The notes under the pieces are model-generated. The model did no database searches, was not told where the DNA came from, and saw only the letters and a program-made list of their open reading frames with translations. A program made the position numbers and the translations under genes. A stretch of DNA of 43,047 nucleotides, from positions 1-43,047 of the forward strand of contig CAMHOK010000004.1 in NCBI GenBank assembly GCA_946186735.1. Reading direction: 5' to 3'. The DNA is from an uncultured Bacteroidales bacterium (GTDB taxonomy: Bacteria; Bacteroidota; Bacteroidia; Bacteroidales; Paludibacteraceae). The stretch's first letter is position 1; every line of letters begins with the position of its first letter. Positions 24,258 through 33,619 of this stretch are shown in pieces.

Positions 24258-25277
24258 TCACGATTGATAGCCGTTGGGGTTCTGTCTCTGCCAGTTCCAC
24301 GAGTCGCGACACATCTCCTCCAGTCCGTATTGTGCGGTCCAACCCAGTTCGCGGGCTGCTTTCTGCGGGTCGCAATAGCAGGTGGCTATGTCGCCTGCAC
24401 GACGAGGCATGATGACATAAGGTATGTCCACCTTGTTGACGCGCATGAAGGTATTGACCACATCGAGCACCGAGTAGCCATGACCGGTACCAATATTGTA
24501 GATAGCCAGACCCTGATGGCGTATGATAGCCTGCAAGGCTGCCACATGGGCTGTCGCCAGATCGACCACATGGATATAATCGCGCACACCGGTGCCGTCG
24601 GGCGTCGGATAATCGTTGCCGAACACATTGAGGCGCTCGCGCCTGCCTATAGCCACCTGAGTGATATAAGGCATGAGGTTGTTGGGTATGCCGTTGGGGT
24701 TCTCACCGATGCGTCCTGACGGATGCGCTCCGATAGGATTGAAGTAACGAAGGAGAACAACGTTCCACTCGCCGTCGGCTTTCTGCAAGTCGATCATCAC
24801 CTGCTCAAGCATCGACTTGGTCTGACCGTAAGGGTTAGTGCAATGGCCCTTCGGACAGTCCTCGGTGATAGGAATAACAGCGGGATCACCATAGACGGTG
24901 GCCGAAGAAGAGAAGATGATGTTCTTGCAACCATGCTTACGCATCACATCCAAGAGGACGAAAGTGCCGTTCATGTTGTTCTCGTAATACTCCAGAGGCT
25001 TAGCCACCGACTCACCTACCGCCTTCAAGCCTGCGAAATGGATACAAGCATCGAAATGGTGATGGTCGAAGACCTCGTTGAGAGCCTTACGGTCGCGTAT
25101 GTCTGCCTTCATGAAAGGCACCTCGTCTATACCGATGATCTGAGCGGCACGACGCAATGCTTCTCGGTCGGAGTTGTAGAGATTGTCGATAACGAATGCG
25201 GTATGACCCGCCTTATATAACTCAATGAGTGTGTGTGAGCCTATAAAACCGGCTCCTCCTGTCAAAAGAATATTCAT
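24258..25277 (-). CDS. galE: UDP-glucose 4-epimerase
   Basis: The 339-residue enzyme interconverts UDP-galactose and UDP-glucose in the Leloir pathway. The NAD-binding start TGGAGFIGSH is at residues 6-15, the serine motif FSSSATVYG at 122-130 and the catalytic YxxxK at Y150-K154 (PYGQTK). It is the last gene of the galactan locus and lies 48 bases after the GH53 gene. It lets galactose carbon enter the glucose pool and also supplies UDP-galactose for envelope sugars. A bidirectional terminator follows at 24164-24202. Confidence 0.96.
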   Translation of the reverse strand: MNILLTGGAGFIGSHTLIELYKAGHTAFVIDNLYNSDREALRRAAQIIGIDEVPFMKADIRDRKALNEVFDHHHFDACIHFAGLKAVGESVAKPLEYYENNMNGTFVLLDVMRKHGCKNIIFSSSATVYGDPAVIPITEDCPKGHCTNPYGQTKSMLEQVMIDLQKADGEWNVVLLRYFNPIGAHPSGRIGENPNGIPNNLMPYITQVAIGRRERLNVFGNDYPTPDGTGVRDYIHVVDLATAHVAALQAIIRHQGLAIYNIGTGHGYSVLDVVNTFMRVNKVDIPYVIMPRRAGDIATCYCDPQKAARELGWTAQYGLEEMCRDSWNWQRQNPNGYQS

Positions 25278-25325
25278 ACAATGATACGTTGTGTTGCCCG
25301 TATGGACGGGGTTGGTCTGAAAAAA

Positions 25326-26765
25326 TTATTTTGTTTCTATGCCTAAGACGGTATATCTCTTGTCGTTTTGAATGATATAGAGTGTGCCGTTCTCCATTAT
25401 CTTGCGAGTCTTCGTCGGAGCACTTATCTGTTCAAGAGCTGTTTCTTGTTTCTTTGTTTGACGAGAGTTGATCTCTTGATAGAGTGCGGGCAGAGCCTTT
25501 CCCTCGTAGTCGAAGAGTGTCGTGTTCGACACCACATTACCATCTTCCCACCATTTGTTATACGATGGGTCGTATTTCTCAGCCCAGCACGACTTGATCC
25601 AAGAGCCGTTCACTTTCTGGTCAACGAAGATAGGGTCCCAGTACATATATCCGAGTAAGGCTGTGTCAGAGGCTATAGCATCGTGCAGGGCACAGAGGAA
25701 GTCACGTTGTCCTTCCGCAGTTGCCTCTTTATAGCTACCGTTGGTTGAGAGCTGTCCTTCGTAGTTGCCTCCGTTGCGTCCCGAAGGACGATACTGTGTC
25801 CACGAGTAGCCCGTCTCCATGAGCATGATAGGCTTACCTATAGCCTTCTCCATAGCCTTAGCCCAGACGAGCATACCGGTGGGAGTGTTGTCCGATGATT
25901 TCTGCAACGAAGCCCAATGGGGGTAGTAGGATGCGCCCACCACATCGAACCGGCAACCGTTATCCTTGAGCGATTGGAAAAACGATTGGCACACACCCAC
26001 TCTTCCGTCGTGCCCATAGCTGTGATGAATGATGACCTGAGTATCGGCAGACACTGCCTTAATAGCATCGTAGGCGCGGTTGAACAGATAGACGGTGGAT
26101 GCAATGCCATTATTGTTGGTATGTCCTCCGTATGCCACCGAGTTGCCTTGTGTGGTCTGGAAGAGCAGACCGTAGTTGGTCTCGTTGCCCACCGACACAT
26201 ACTCAGGTACCGTTCCTTGTGCCTGCAGACGCAGCATATACCGATAGACGAAGTTATACACCGAGTCGCCCAAGGCTTCCAGCGAACCTGCCTCAGCCCA
26301 TGCCGACGGTATCATCTGTCGGCTCGCATTAGTCCAGTAGTCGCTCAAATGGAAAGAGAGGCATATCTGCATGTGGTGCTCTTTAGCTCTGAGGGCTAAC
26401 GCAGCCACATCATCTTCGCCCGCGTAAGGATAACCTTGCGAATATTTCTTGCTCACTATGGGTGTACGGTAGGTGGTGGAGCCGTCCTTCACTCCGGTGC
26501 CCGGGCTGTTATACAGACGCAAACGCACAAGGTTGACACCATAATGCTCCGTGATGTCGAACACATCGCCCGCAGTGCCATCCTCATAACGAAAGAGTGC
26601 ACCCCAGTCCTCTATATAGGTCGCCATAGTGAGGTCACTGCCACGCAAGAAAGGACGAGCATCGGAATGGTCAGGATAGTCATCGTTGGTCATAGCAGCG
26701 TCTGCCATACAAGGCAAGACTACCATAGCGAACATAGCTAACAATAGATAGAGTCTCTTATTCAT
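25326..26765 (-). CDS. GH53 endo-beta-1,4-galactanase with C-terminal sorting-like tail
   Basis: The 479-residue enzyme cuts beta-1,4-galactan, a pectin side chain. A signal peptide (about 1-23, without lipobox) is followed by the GH53 barrel, starting RPFLRGSDLTMATYIEDWG. The acid/base is E195 in VSVGNETN and the nucleophile E317 in MLMETGYSW. The last ~30 residues (RKIMENGTLYIIQNDKRYTV) look like a short type IX secretion C-terminal domain, so the enzyme may be exported to the surface by that route. The other GH53 in this locus is a lipoprotein without this tail. Confidence 0.9.
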   Translation of the reverse strand: MNKRLYLLLAMFAMVVLPCMADAAMTNDDYPDHSDARPFLRGSDLTMATYIEDWGALFRYEDGTAGDVFDITEHYGVNLVRLRLYNSPGTGVKDGSTTYRTPIVSKKYSQGYPYAGEDDVAALALRAKEHHMQICLSFHLSDYWTNASRQMIPSAWAEAGSLEALGDSVYNFVYRYMLRLQAQGTVPEYVSVGNETNYGLLFQTTQGNSVAYGGHTNNNGIASTVYLFNRAYDAIKAVSADTQVIIHHSYGHDGRVGVCQSFFQSLKDNGCRFDVVGASYYPHWASLQKSSDNTPTGMLVWAKAMEKAIGKPIMLMETGYSWTQYRPSGRNGGNYEGQLSTNGSYKEATAEGQRDFLCALHDAIASDTALLGYMYWDPIFVDQKVNGSWIKSCWAEKYDPSYNKWWEDGNVVSNTTLFDYEGKALPALYQEINSRQTKKQETALEQISAPTKTRKIMENGTLYIIQNDKRYTVLGIETK

Positions 26766-26794
26766 CTTGATGGTTGTTTAGTGTCTTTTCTTTC

Positions 26795-27787
26795 TTATTC
26801 AAAAGCATAGATCGTTGTCTGGTCGTATGTCTCTGCGGGTCGGAGTACAGCCGAGGGGAAAGACGGGTGGTTAGGTGCATCGGGGAAGTTCTGCGTCTCG
26901 AGGCAGATAGCGTTCTGCGGACCATACTTAACACCGCCCTTGCCTATGTTCTCTTCTACCCAGTTGCCTGTATAGACCTGCAAGCCCGGAGCCGTGGTCT
27001 TCACCGTCATCTGTCTGCCTGACGAGCTGACGATAGCCGCCGTCTCTAAGGGATAGCCCGGAGCTGACTTACGCAGCACCCAGTTGTTGTCTATCCCGCG
27101 CCCGGGAGCGAAGAAAGAATCGTCTATGCGGTCACCAACCCTCACCGGCTCACGAAAATCCATAGGTGTTCCTTCTACCGGCAAGATCTCGCCCGTAGGG
27201 CAGGCTGTCGAGTCGAAAGGAGTGTAAGCGTCAGCCATCACCTGCAGCACATGGTCGCGGACAGTAGGTGAGGTCTCTCCGTTGAGATTGAAATAAGCAT
27301 GGTTGGTGAGGTTGATGATAGTAGGAGCATCGCTCACTGCTTGGTAATGGATAGTCAGACTCTTTCCTTCCACCGAGTAAGTAACCGTCACATCCACATT
27401 GCCCGGATAACCTTCCTCGCCGTCAGCAGCACGATAATGCAAGACCAGAGTCTTAGTGTCGTAACTGACCACATCCCACACTTTCTCGTTGAAGCCGTGG
27501 ACACCGCCATGTAGCGAGTTGGTGCCGTTATTGACGGGCAACTGATAGACCTTGCCGTCTAAGCAGAAACGACCATCTTTGATGCGATTGGCATAGCGGC
27601 CGATGACTGCATTGAAATAGGTCTCTTTCGTCTGCCACTCCTGCATAGTGTTGAAACCCAACACAACATCTGCCACCACACCATCCTTGTCCGGCACCAT
27701 CAGCCTCAGCAGCTTGGCTCCGTAGTTAGATATCTCTGCACCGAAGCCGGCGGCTCCGGTGAGAGTGAAGTTGCTAATAGTGCTCAT
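26795..27787 (-). CDS. galM: Galactose mutarotase (aldose 1-epimerase)
   Basis: The 330-residue enzyme converts beta-galactose, released by beta-galactosidase, to the alpha form used by GalK. Family motifs are NRIKDGRFCLDGKVYQLPVN, the catalytic-histidine segment NLTNHAYFNLNG, and the catalytic glutamate in AICLETQNFPDAPNH. No signal peptide is seen, so it is cytoplasmic. The start at 27787 lies one base after the galK stop, so the two genes are probably translationally coupled. Confidence 0.94.
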   Translation of the reverse strand: MSTISNFTLTGAAGFGAEISNYGAKLLRLMVPDKDGVVADVVLGFNTMQEWQTKETYFNAVIGRYANRIKDGRFCLDGKVYQLPVNNGTNSLHGGVHGFNEKVWDVVSYDTKTLVLHYRAADGEEGYPGNVDVTVTYSVEGKSLTIHYQAVSDAPTIINLTNHAYFNLNGETSPTVRDHVLQVMADAYTPFDSTACPTGEILPVEGTPMDFREPVRVGDRIDDSFFAPGRGIDNNWVLRKSAPGYPLETAAIVSSSGRQMTVKTTAPGLQVYTGNWVEENIGKGGVKYGPQNAICLETQNFPDAPNHPSFPSAVLRPAETYDQTTIYAFE

Positions 27788-27788
27788 A

Positions 27789-28961
27789 TCAGTCAATCTT
27801 ACGGCTACCATCGCCTATAACTACATCGATAATGATAGGCGTAACATTATATTTGTCACGGAAAGCCTCTACGGCACGGGTAGTGAAAGCGTTGTACAGC
27901 TCGTCCTTAACAAGGTTGATGGTGCATCCGCCGAAGCCGCCGCCCATGATACGCGAACCTGTTACGCCGCACTCCTTGGCTATGTCGTTGAGGAAATCCA
28001 GCTCCTCGCAACTAACCTCATAGTCGCGACTCAGTCCTTCGTGTGTGAGATACATCTGGCGACCAACCTCCTCATAGTCGCCGCGGTTGAGAGCGTCGCA
28101 TACTGCCAACACCCTATCTTTCTCGCCCAAGACGAAAGTGGCACGCTTGAGGTCTTCATCGGTGATGTTGAGGTCAGCTTTCTTAGCTTTTAGCTCCTCT
28201 AAGTCCTCCCACGAGCAGTCGCGCAGAGTGTCTATCCGGCGGTCGGCATGTAACTTCTGCACAGCAGCAGCTACCGACTCGCATGAGCGACGACGGTCGT
28301 TATAAGGCGAGCCTGCCAACTCGTGCTTAACACATGAGTTGACTAAGACTAACTTATAGCCCTTAGGATCGAACGGGAAATACTCGAACTCGCGACTACG
28401 GCAGTCGAGACGCATGAGCTTGCCCGCCTTACCGAAGACCGAAGCGAACTGGTCCATGATACCGCAGTTGCAACCTATATACTTATGCTCTGTGGCTTGT
28501 CCGGCAAGAACCATATCCCATTTAGAGATCGTTCCATGGAACAGGTCGTTGAGTCCGTAAGCGAAGCAGCTCTCCAACGCGGCTGACGACGACATGCCGG
28601 CGCCCAGAGGTACATCGCCTGCGAAGACGGTGTCGAAACCTCTTACCTCTACACCGCGCTCCATGAGCTCGCGAGCCACGCCATAGACAAAACGGAAACA
28701 AGTGGCGTCCGGACCTTTCGGGTCTGAAACCTGCCACTCGGCATAGTCGTTGAGGTCGATAGAGTAAGCACGTACGGTATCAGTGTCGTTGGGACGGATG
28801 ACTGCCATGATGCCTTGCTTGACAGCACCGGGAAAGACGAAACCACCGTTGTAGTCGGTATGCTCGCCTATCAGATTGATGCGCCCGGGTGAGGCATACA
28901 CAGAGCCAGTAGCGCCGTTGAACTTAGCTGCAAAAGCAGCGAGAAGATCTTGTTTGTTCAT
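27789..28961 (-). CDS. galK: Galactokinase
   Basis: The 390-residue GHMP kinase phosphorylates galactose to galactose-1-phosphate with ATP. The galactokinase signature GRINLIGEHTDYNGG is at residues 26-40, the ATP loop VPLGAGMSSSAALES at about 124-138, and the third motif GSRIMGGGFGGCTINLV near the end. It follows susD by 56 bases with no clear promoter between, so it is likely co-transcribed with the transport genes. The next Leloir enzyme, GalT, is not in the window. Confidence 0.96.
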   Translation of the reverse strand: MNKQDLLAAFAAKFNGATGSVYASPGRINLIGEHTDYNGGFVFPGAVKQGIMAVIRPNDTDTVRAYSIDLNDYAEWQVSDPKGPDATCFRFVYGVARELMERGVEVRGFDTVFAGDVPLGAGMSSSAALESCFAYGLNDLFHGTISKWDMVLAGQATEHKYIGCNCGIMDQFASVFGKAGKLMRLDCRSREFEYFPFDPKGYKLVLVNSCVKHELAGSPYNDRRRSCESVAAAVQKLHADRRIDTLRDCSWEDLEELKAKKADLNITDEDLKRATFVLGEKDRVLAVCDALNRGDYEEVGRQMYLTHEGLSRDYEVSCEELDFLNDIAKECGVTGSRIMGGGFGGCTINLVKDELYNAFTTRAVEAFRDKYNVTPIIIDVVIGDGSRKID

Positions 28962-29017
28962 AGTATATAAAGATATTTGTGTTATACTTGTTGTACTGTT
29001 TGTTGTTCAGTGTCTTA

Positions 29018-30523
29018 TCAATAGCCCGGGTTCTGCTCGATATGCGATTTTGACTCGTCGATGAAAGACTGTGGTATGGGGTAGCGATTATGCACCTCGT
29101 CCACGGTGTAATAAGCAGCACTTGTGGCATTGGCGGCAGCTATGCGGGTGTTAGCATACTCTGCATACTTTCCGAAGCGTATGAGGTCTTGTCGTCTCAG
29201 ACCTTCCATCCAGAACTCATGTCCGCGCTCTGTGAGGATAGCGTCTAAGAAGTCATTGGTGTTGTAGCCCATGATATCGCCCAGTCCGGCACGACGACGT
29301 ACTTGGTTGAGTAAGCTCTCCGCCTCAGCGTTAACTCCGCTGTTGCGTGCTATGCACTCGGCAAGAGAGAGCAGGATGTCAGCATAACGATAGATAACCA
29401 GGTCGTTGCCCGACTGCGAACCGGTCATGTCAGGGTCAAGACCATACTTGAGCGGCAGAGCACCATACGAGAGCTGTGCAGAGTTGGTCTTGTCCATATA
29501 CTTACCCGAAGTGTTGTAATAGTCGGTGTGGACACATGAGAGTCGTTTGTCGGCATAGTTGAAGGTGTTGTAGAACGCCCATGGCATGACATATCCGCCC
29601 CAGCCTGTAGCTTTCTCTGCCCACGGCATGTCGGCAGGCAGCACCTCTGCCACCATATAGTTGGCCGTCCATGACGATGAGCTGTTGGCAGGCACACAGA
29701 GGATAATCTCAGTGTTATCTTTGTTGTCCACAGCGAAGATGTCGGCATAGTTGGGCTGGAGGTTATACACTCCGAGCTCGATGATGTCGCGGCACAGCTG
29801 CTCTGCCTCCACAAACCGCCCTTGCATCATCCTGTACTTGAGCAGTAAGGTCATGGCTATACCCTTAGTCATTCGGCCTCTGGGAGCGGTCAGGGGCAGG
29901 TTATCAATAGCATAAGTGAGGTCTTCGGTCATCACCGAGTCGTACTGCTCCTCGCTCAGCCTACCTATATAGTTGAAAGTGAGGGGGTCGTCTAACTGAG
30001 CATCGGTAGCCACAGGTACAGGACCGAAGTTATCGTAGAGATAGAGTCCCATCCATCCTCTCAGAGCATGTGCTTCGGCTGCATATTGGATCTTTGCATC
30101 CTCCGGAGCCTCGCTGGCTTCTATACGACGGATGACATTACGAGCCTTGCTGAGGAACTGATAATGAGCAAAAGCGTTATAGAAATAGCCGCTGATAGAT
30201 GAGGTGTTGTTGTCTTTCCATTGCTGATAGTAGAGCACATCCGACTCCCATCCCCAACACGACCAGAGCACATCCGTGGTCATGTCTGACATCACCTGAT
30301 AACCTTGATAGTTAGCACCATAGATACTCTCACCGTCCCAATAGCCGGTACCGAACTCATACATCAGTGCATTAACTGCCAACTTCAGGTCGTTCTCGGT
30401 CTTAGGAAAATCATCGACCGATATCTCGGTATAATCCTCTCGATAGAGGTTACACGAAGATAGAGCCAACACGAAGACCGCCAAGATAGTGGCTAAAAAG
30501 CCGTTGTTTTTATTCGTAATCAT
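29018..30523 (-). CDS. SusD-like glycan-binding lipoprotein (RagB/SusD family)
   Basis: The 501-residue surface lipoprotein acts as the lid of the SusCD importer. The start at 30523 (MITNKNNGF) gives a lipoprotein signal ending LALSSC. The helical TPR-rich body typical of the family is visible in EAHALRGWMGLYLYDNFGPV, ILLSLAECIARNSGVNAEAE and ERGHEFWMEGLRRQDLIRFG. It follows the SusC gene by 21 bases. Together they are expected to import galactan-derived oligosaccharides. Confidence 0.95.
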   Translation of the reverse strand: MITNKNNGFLATILAVFVLALSSCNLYREDYTEISVDDFPKTENDLKLAVNALMYEFGTGYWDGESIYGANYQGYQVMSDMTTDVLWSCWGWESDVLYYQQWKDNNTSSISGYFYNAFAHYQFLSKARNVIRRIEASEAPEDAKIQYAAEAHALRGWMGLYLYDNFGPVPVATDAQLDDPLTFNYIGRLSEEQYDSVMTEDLTYAIDNLPLTAPRGRMTKGIAMTLLLKYRMMQGRFVEAEQLCRDIIELGVYNLQPNYADIFAVDNKDNTEIILCVPANSSSSWTANYMVAEVLPADMPWAEKATGWGGYVMPWAFYNTFNYADKRLSCVHTDYYNTSGKYMDKTNSAQLSYGALPLKYGLDPDMTGSQSGNDLVIYRYADILLSLAECIARNSGVNAEAESLLNQVRRRAGLGDIMGYNTNDFLDAILTERGHEFWMEGLRRQDLIRFGKYAEYANTRIAAANATSAAYYTVDEVHNRYPIPQSFIDESKSHIEQNPGY

Positions 30524-30544
30524 AGTATTATGCATTTGATGGTG

Positions 30545-33500
30545 TTAGAATTTGAAACTCAGTCCTATAGCTCCTGACATCTGGTTAGGATAAGCGCCTA
30601 TGCCATTGCCTGTCTCAGGGTCCATACCTTTGTAAGGTGTTATCACTGCCACATTACGCACAGCGGCGTAGATGCGTGCCGACTTAACATAGCCCTTGAA
30701 CCACTCGGAGGGGAAGTTGAAGCCGAGCGATATGTTGTCTAAGCGCAAGAACCACGACTTCTCGAAGAAGAAGTTAGAAGCCGAAGGGTCGATACCCGAG
30801 TTAGCCTCAGCCACTCCCGGCAGCGTACCTTGTGTGTTCTGATAGGTCCAGCGGTCTTTGACGGAGGTGAGTGCGTTGACACCATACACGAGGTCGGCTA
30901 TACCGTAGCTGGACTGATAGAGCACATCGTTCTGCTTATAGCCGTTGAGCGAGCCATAGAGATAGATGTTGAGGTCGAAATGCCATATACGGAAACTGTT
31001 GTTGAAAGAGAAGGGTATAGGCGTTGTGTTATACAGCTTGACTATGTCAGCTTGGTCGAGTCTGCCGTCGGGCTTGCCCGAGAGCATATAGCGTCCTTCG
31101 TTGTCGCGTTTGATAGTTACGCCATCGTCCTCATACTGATAGCCGTTGATGTCGAGATAATGGATAGCGCCGGGTTGCGAGTTAGGCAGATACGGATAGC
31201 TCTCGCCTGCCTGAATGAGTCCGTCGGTACGATAGCCATACACATTGCCCCAGTCCTCAACAAAGTCTTGGTAAGGTGCGGGTATGAAGTCGGGGTCGCG
31301 ACTGATGGTCTGGTTACGATAGAAAGAGAAGCACAGGTCGCTGTTCCAACCGAACAGTTTGGTGTCCACATTGACCGTATGGAGGGTCAGCTCCACACCA
31401 CGGCTGCGATAGACTTCCTTACTATTATAGTCGATAGTATTGATCTCGTTGTACGACATGAGGTTCTTAGTCAGGATCACATCTGAGCGGTCGCGCTGGT
31501 AGAACTCGAGCGTACCACTCAGACGACCTTTGAACAGACCGAAGTCGAGCGCTATGTTTGCGTCGGAGAGGGTCTCCCACTTGAGGTCGGGGTTACCCAG
31601 TTTTCTCAAGCCTATACCGTTAACCAGGCTCCCATCGATGACATAGGTACCACGACTCACGCCATAGATAGTGTTGATACCTGTCAGGCTGCCTGCGTTA
31701 CCTGTCTGTCCGTAACCGCCGCGCAGCTTAAGGTCGGAGAGCCACCATTGGTTCTTGAGCCAGGGCTCTTCGCTCATGCGCCATGCCAAGCTCACACCGG
31801 GGAAAGCACCCCACTGATGTTTCTTCGAGAAGTTAGAGCTGCCGTCAACACGCAGGTTGAAAGTGACGATATAACGATTGAGAGCGGTGTAGGAAGCACG
31901 CGAGATGAACGAAGCCATCTGACTGGAACCCTTCGATGACCATATATTAGGGTTCTCCGACTCAGAGGTGCCAATGTTGTTCATCAGAGCACCATCGGTG
32001 GGGAAGTTGTTGGCAACGATACCATGACCGTCCCACATGTTCTTTTTCCACTCCCATCCTGCCATCACGCTCAGGTCGTGTCGGTCGTTCCAATCGTGTG
32101 CATAAGTGGCGGTAGCGTTGATGATTCCCAGTTTGCTGTTGCTGGTCTGCTTCGATGCCTGACCGCCGAGCGAGGCTCCCTTGAGCGTAGTGGTGGGGAT
32201 ATACTGGTCGGCACCGGCGAACTTCATATCCACACCTCCTGTAGCACGCAGGGTGAAGTCCTCGTGAGGCTTCACCTCTACAAAACCCGTGAGGAACACG
32301 TCGCGCGAATACGACTGGTCGGTGATGTCCAGAAGGCTGACAGGGTTAGGATAGATATTGGGTCGGTTAGGGTTGTCGGCATACGAGCCGTCAAGGTTAT
32401 ACACGGGCACCGTGGGGTTGAAGGTCATGGCCGAGTAGATCAGAGCAGCGTCGCTCTGACGAGCATCACCAAGCGGCACATCGTTATACTTAAGGCTGGT
32501 GAACGAGGTGTTCACTCCCACCTTGACATACTTACCGAACTGCTGGTCGAGGTTGATACGACCTGTCAGACGCCGCATGTCGTTATTCTTGGCTATACCC
32601 TTGTGGTCGTATAAGCCTAAGGAGATGAGGTAGCGTGTGTTAGCCGTACCACCATTGACGCTCACCGCATGCTCGTTGACCATACCGGTGCGGGTGACGA
32701 GGTCCATCCAGTTGGTGCCGCGACCTACATAGCTGTCGATCTGTTCCTGAGTGTAACGCTTCTCGCCTGAGCGGCCTAACTCATCAAAGAGCTTGTTCTG
32801 CTCAATCATGAAGTTCTTAGCATCGAGGAAGACGGGCGCATCTTTGATGGTCTGGAAAGCCACCGAGCCCGAATAGCTCACCTCCACCTTACCTTCCTTA
32901 CCTCGCTTGGTGGTGATAAGGATAACACCGCCCGAAGCGTCGGAACCATAGATAGAGGCAGCTGAGGCATCCTTGAGGATATTGATGGACTCGATATCGT
33001 CAGGTGATATATTGATCAGACTATTGTCTTTGTCTGAGCCGCTATAGCCTGTTCCGCTGCTCGGAGCACCGCTCTGCAGCTGCGGGATACCATCGATGAT
33101 GATGAGCGGCTTCTGACCCGACAGACCACCACGGATGGTTATCGACTGACTGGCTCCGGGGGCTGCTGAGTTTGACGAGATATTCATACCTGAGGTACGA
33201 CCGCGAAGCATCTCACCTACCGACGCTGACGCTGCCTTAGGCAACTCGTCGGCCTTGACCGTCTCTACCGAACCGGAGATATTACTCTTCTTAGAGGCAC
33301 CATAACCTATCACCACCAGCTCTTCAAGCACCTTGTTGTCGGGTTGCATCTCAACACGCATGTTGGCCGTTGCCTTGAGAGTCTGTGTGACATATCCCAC
33401 ATAAGAGATGATGAGGGTCTGTCCCTCTGAGGCAGCGATAGTGAACTGACCATCGAAATCGGTGATAGTACCGATGGTCGTTCCTTCAATCATAATGCTT

Positions 33501-33613
33501 GCTCCGATGATCGACTCGCCGTTCTCGTCCAACACCACGCCGGAGATGTCAGCCAACAAAGCTGCAGGCAAGAGACACAGAGCACACAGGATAATAATTA
33601 TTTTCTTTTTCAT
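30545..33613 (-). CDS. SusC-like TonB-dependent transporter (RagA family)
   Basis: The 1022-residue outer-membrane transporter has a signal peptide (1-21), a carboxypeptidase-regulatory-like domain (ISGVVLDENGESIIGASIMI, about 23-95), the TonB-box region (LEELVVIGYGASKKSNISG) and the plug (PKAASASVGEMLRGRTSG, SITIRGGLSGQKPLIIIDGI). A large barrel follows, ending SGAIGLSFKF. It pairs with the SusD gene downstream and starts six bases after the glycan-binding lipoprotein gene. It probably imports beta-1,4-galacto-oligosaccharides, inferred from the flanking GH53 enzymes. Confidence 0.96.
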   Translation of the reverse strand: MKKKIIIILCALCLLPAALLADISGVVLDENGESIIGASIMIEGTTIGTITDFDGQFTIAASEGQTLIISYVGYVTQTLKATANMRVEMQPDNKVLEELVVIGYGASKKSNISGSVETVKADELPKAASASVGEMLRGRTSGMNISSNSAAPGASQSITIRGGLSGQKPLIIIDGIPQLQSGAPSSGTGYSGSDKDNSLINISPDDIESINILKDASAASIYGSDASGGVILITTKRGKEGKVEVSYSGSVAFQTIKDAPVFLDAKNFMIEQNKLFDELGRSGEKRYTQEQIDSYVGRGTNWMDLVTRTGMVNEHAVSVNGGTANTRYLISLGLYDHKGIAKNNDMRRLTGRINLDQQFGKYVKVGVNTSFTSLKYNDVPLGDARQSDAALIYSAMTFNPTVPVYNLDGSYADNPNRPNIYPNPVSLLDITDQSYSRDVFLTGFVEVKPHEDFTLRATGGVDMKFAGADQYIPTTTLKGASLGGQASKQTSNSKLGIINATATYAHDWNDRHDLSVMAGWEWKKNMWDGHGIVANNFPTDGALMNNIGTSESENPNIWSSKGSSQMASFISRASYTALNRYIVTFNLRVDGSSNFSKKHQWGAFPGVSLAWRMSEEPWLKNQWWLSDLKLRGGYGQTGNAGSLTGINTIYGVSRGTYVIDGSLVNGIGLRKLGNPDLKWETLSDANIALDFGLFKGRLSGTLEFYQRDRSDVILTKNLMSYNEINTIDYNSKEVYRSRGVELTLHTVNVDTKLFGWNSDLCFSFYRNQTISRDPDFIPAPYQDFVEDWGNVYGYRTDGLIQAGESYPYLPNSQPGAIHYLDINGYQYEDDGVTIKRDNEGRYMLSGKPDGRLDQADIVKLYNTTPIPFSFNNSFRIWHFDLNIYLYGSLNGYKQNDVLYQSSYGIADLVYGVNALTSVKDRWTYQNTQGTLPGVAEANSGIDPSASNFFFEKSWFLRLDNISLGFNFPSEWFKGYVKSARIYAAVRNVAVITPYKGMDPETGNGIGAYPNQMSGAIGLSFKF

Positions 33614-33619
33614 AAATCT

